Positions 30,200 to 31,695 of a DNA stretch of 31,695 bases are shown here, piece after piece; the first letter of the stretch is position 1; every line of letters starts with the position of its first letter. The position numbers and the translations under genes are program-made. The DNA lies in the NCBI GenBank assembly GCA_964596105.1, contig CAZQRT010000008.1:1-31695 (forward strand). The letters are read 5' to 3'. The DNA comes from CAJUOR01 sp964596105. Its GTDB lineage: Bacteria > Bacillota_I > Bacilli_A > Erysipelotrichales > Coprobacillaceae. The notes beneath the pieces were generated by a model. The model made no database searches, was not told the DNA's origin, and was given only the letters and a program-made list of their open reading frames with translations.

Positions 30200-31695
30200 A
30201 TGGAACTTTTAGCGCCGGCCGGGGATATGGCATGTTTAAAAGCGGCGGTGCACGGCGGCTGTGACGCTGTTTATCTGGGATTGAAGCAGTACGGGGCAAG
30301 AGCTTTTGCCGCTAATTTCACCCATGAACAGCTGACAGAGGCGGTCCAATTCTGCCACCGCCATCAGGTTAAGGTGTATGTCACCATGAACACCCTGCTT
30401 GATACCAGGCAGTGCGATCTGGCGATGGATACGGTTTCCTTTTTGTATAACTCTCAGGTTGACGCTTTGATCGTTCAGGATACTGGTCTAGTCGCGAGCA
30501 TCAAAAAGGCTTACCCGGATTTTGTTTTGCATGCCTCTACCCAGTGCGCCATCACCAGTGTAAATGACGCCCTGTATTACAAAAGTCTCGGGGTGACCAG
30601 GATCGTTTTAGCCCGCGAGTGCCCGCTCGAAGAGGTCCTCGCCATTCAACAGGCCACCGATATGGAGGTTGAGGTGTTTGTGCACGGCGCTTTGTGTTAC
30701 GCCTATTCCGGATTATGCGCGATGAGCCGTTTCACGACTGGCCGCAGCGCTAATCGCGGCGCCTGCGCCCAGTCCTGCCGGCTGGCTTATCCATTAGCAT
30801 GTGACGGCAAACCGGTTCAGGATGCCCGCTATATTTTTTCCTGCCGGGATCTCAATACCCTTGAGCAGCTTGACCAGTTAAAAAACGTCACCGCTTTAAA
30901 GATCGAAGGGCGCATGAAAAGCCCGGAATACGTTTATACAGTCGTCAAAGCGTACCGGGAAAAACTGTCCGGGCAGCCCTATGATGAAAACGCGGTGCGC
31001 CAGGTTTTCAACCGCGATTTCACATCCGGCCACCTGTTTAAAGATCCCGAGATACTGCAAACCGACTATCCCGGAAACCGCGGGGTGCCTTGTGCCCGGG
31101 TTTTTGATTATTCAAAACAGAGAGTGTACGCGACCGCTTTGACCGACATTCATCCTCAGGACGGCTTTCGCATCGGTAAGGACGGGAAAATCTTTTACCG
31201 CCTTTATGACAAGCAAGGAAGGCTTGTTTCCGGTGTGAAAAAAGATGAGCGCTTTTCGTTTGACTACCGCCAGCCGGTAGTCAAAGGCACCATCGTTTAT
31301 AAAACCGGCGACTATCTGCTTACTAAAAAAATCAAGGAGGATATCAATGTTCCTGTACGGCGGATTCCGGTCTTTTGGCGGCTGATCTTAAAAAGCGGCA
31401 AAGTGCCGGTTTTAATGATCAACGACAAGATTTTAGTGAGGGGAGAGAAGCCTTTGGAGGCGGCCCGTCAGAAGGTGGATACCGGACGTCTGGCGGAGGT
31501 CTTAAACAAGCTTCATGATACCTGTTATGAGAGCGCCGGCATCGATATCGTGTTGAAAGATGAGGCTTTTCTACCGGTCTCGGTACTAAACCAGATGAAA
31601 AAAGCCGCCATCCAGAAACTGGATGCACAGCTGGAAAACACCCCGGCGCGAAGAATACTGCGGCCTTTTAATCCGCTGCCTGCTAAAACTTCCCG
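30200..31695 (+). CDS. U32 family peptidase (partial at 3' end)
   Basis: An open frame from ATG 30200, three bases after the yqeM stop, to the end of the window (about 498 codons). It begins MELLAPAGDMACLKAAVHGG, typical of U32. It has the family signature EVFVHGALCYAYSGLCAMS (about 157-175), then RGACAQSCRLAYP and SCRDLN...LKIEGRMKSPEYV. The conserved cysteines could bind an iron-sulfur cluster or metal. U32 members include collagenase-like peptidases and the TrhP/RlhA proteins needed for tRNA or rRNA hydroxylation, so an RNA-modification role is possible. A further domain follows after about residue 300, as in the longer U32 proteins with a DUF3656-like part. The C-terminus is outside the window. 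Confidence 0.9.
   Translation, partial: MELLAPAGDMACLKAAVHGGCDAVYLGLKQYGARAFAANFTHEQLTEAVQFCHRHQVKVYVTMNTLLDTRQCDLAMDTVSFLYNSQVDALIVQDTGLVASIKKAYPDFVLHASTQCAITSVNDALYYKSLGVTRIVLARECPLEEVLAIQQATDMEVEVFVHGALCYAYSGLCAMSRFTTGRSANRGACAQSCRLAYPLACDGKPVQDARYIFSCRDLNTLEQLDQLKNVTALKIEGRMKSPEYVYTVVKAYREKLSGQPYDENAVRQVFNRDFTSGHLFKDPEILQTDYPGNRGVPCARVFDYSKQRVYATALTDIHPQDGFRIGKDGKIFYRLYDKQGRLVSGVKKDERFSFDYRQPVVKGTIVYKTGDYLLTKKIKEDINVPVRRIPVFWRLILKSGKVPVLMINDKILVRGEKPLEAARQKVDTGRLAEVLNKLHDTCYESAGIDIVLKDEAFLPVSVLNQMKKAAIQKLDAQLENTPARRILRPFNPLPAKTS

Noticed and set aside
1..31695. UGA read as tryptophan, as in many Mollicutes
   Set aside because: TGA ends purL, purB, DUF368, cinA, parE and others at the right family lengths, and Trp is encoded by TGG throughout.
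1..31695. Phage, insertion sequence, CRISPR array or defence genes
   Set aside because: No transposase, integrase, repeat array, tRNA-linked attachment site or defence family was seen. All genes but a few are core or common accessory genes.

Overview
The window is a stretch of ordinary bacterial chromosome of Firmicutes (Bacillota) type, a little above 50% G+C by eye. Many neighbourhoods match Bacillus subtilis: rnjB-ftsK/spoIIIE-ymfF-ymfH, ynzC-tkt-yneF, plsY-parE-parC and yqeH-nadD-yqeK-rsfS-yqeM. The NadD-YqeK fusion, the compact operons and the set of small DUF proteins suggest a low-rank Firmicute near Erysipelotrichia or the Mollicutes. That placement is inference. TGA is used as stop, so the genetic code is standard.

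Layout. 1-3874: end of a purine operon (C-terminal part of single-chain purL, then purB) with a 6-phospho-beta-glucosidase-like GH1 gene translationally coupled behind it, closed by a terminator. 3961-5927: DUF368 polyprenyl-phosphate transporter, a shortened CinA-like protein, and the start of a gene resembling asnS, which runs into a run of 100 N (5928-6027), probably a scaffold gap of unknown true length. 6028-7337: tail of an unidentified gene and a pair of half-size chromate-transporter-family proteins, then a terminator. 7383-10024: an MBOAT O-acyltransferase and a DHHW/AlgX-like partner, predicted to O-acetylate an exported polymer. 10069-18307: lepA, a catalytically degenerate RNase J (RNase J2 type), ftsK, and an M16 peptidase-like pair (one without and one with the zinc motif). 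18343-18500: a probable 6S RNA with its own promoter, then ynzC. 18902-21161: transketolase and yneF. 21209-22445: a histidine phosphatase and, on the other strand, plsY. 22567-31695: parE, parC, yqeH, a nadD-yqeK fusion, rsfS, a yqeM-type methyltransferase and the first part of a U32 peptidase, in one tightly spaced run.

Almost everything is core housekeeping: nucleotide and cofactor synthesis, chromosome topology and segregation, translation and ribosome assembly, RNA turnover, envelope lipid and polymer chemistry. Only plsY is on the minus strand. I see no phage, insertion sequence, CRISPR array, tRNA or rRNA. No clearly new multi-gene system is visible. The most notable points are the RNase J that has lost metal ligands, the CinA without its amidase domain, the NadD-YqeK fusion, the 6S RNA/ynzC arrangement, the inverted repeat at the tkt promoter, and the gap that hides gene content.
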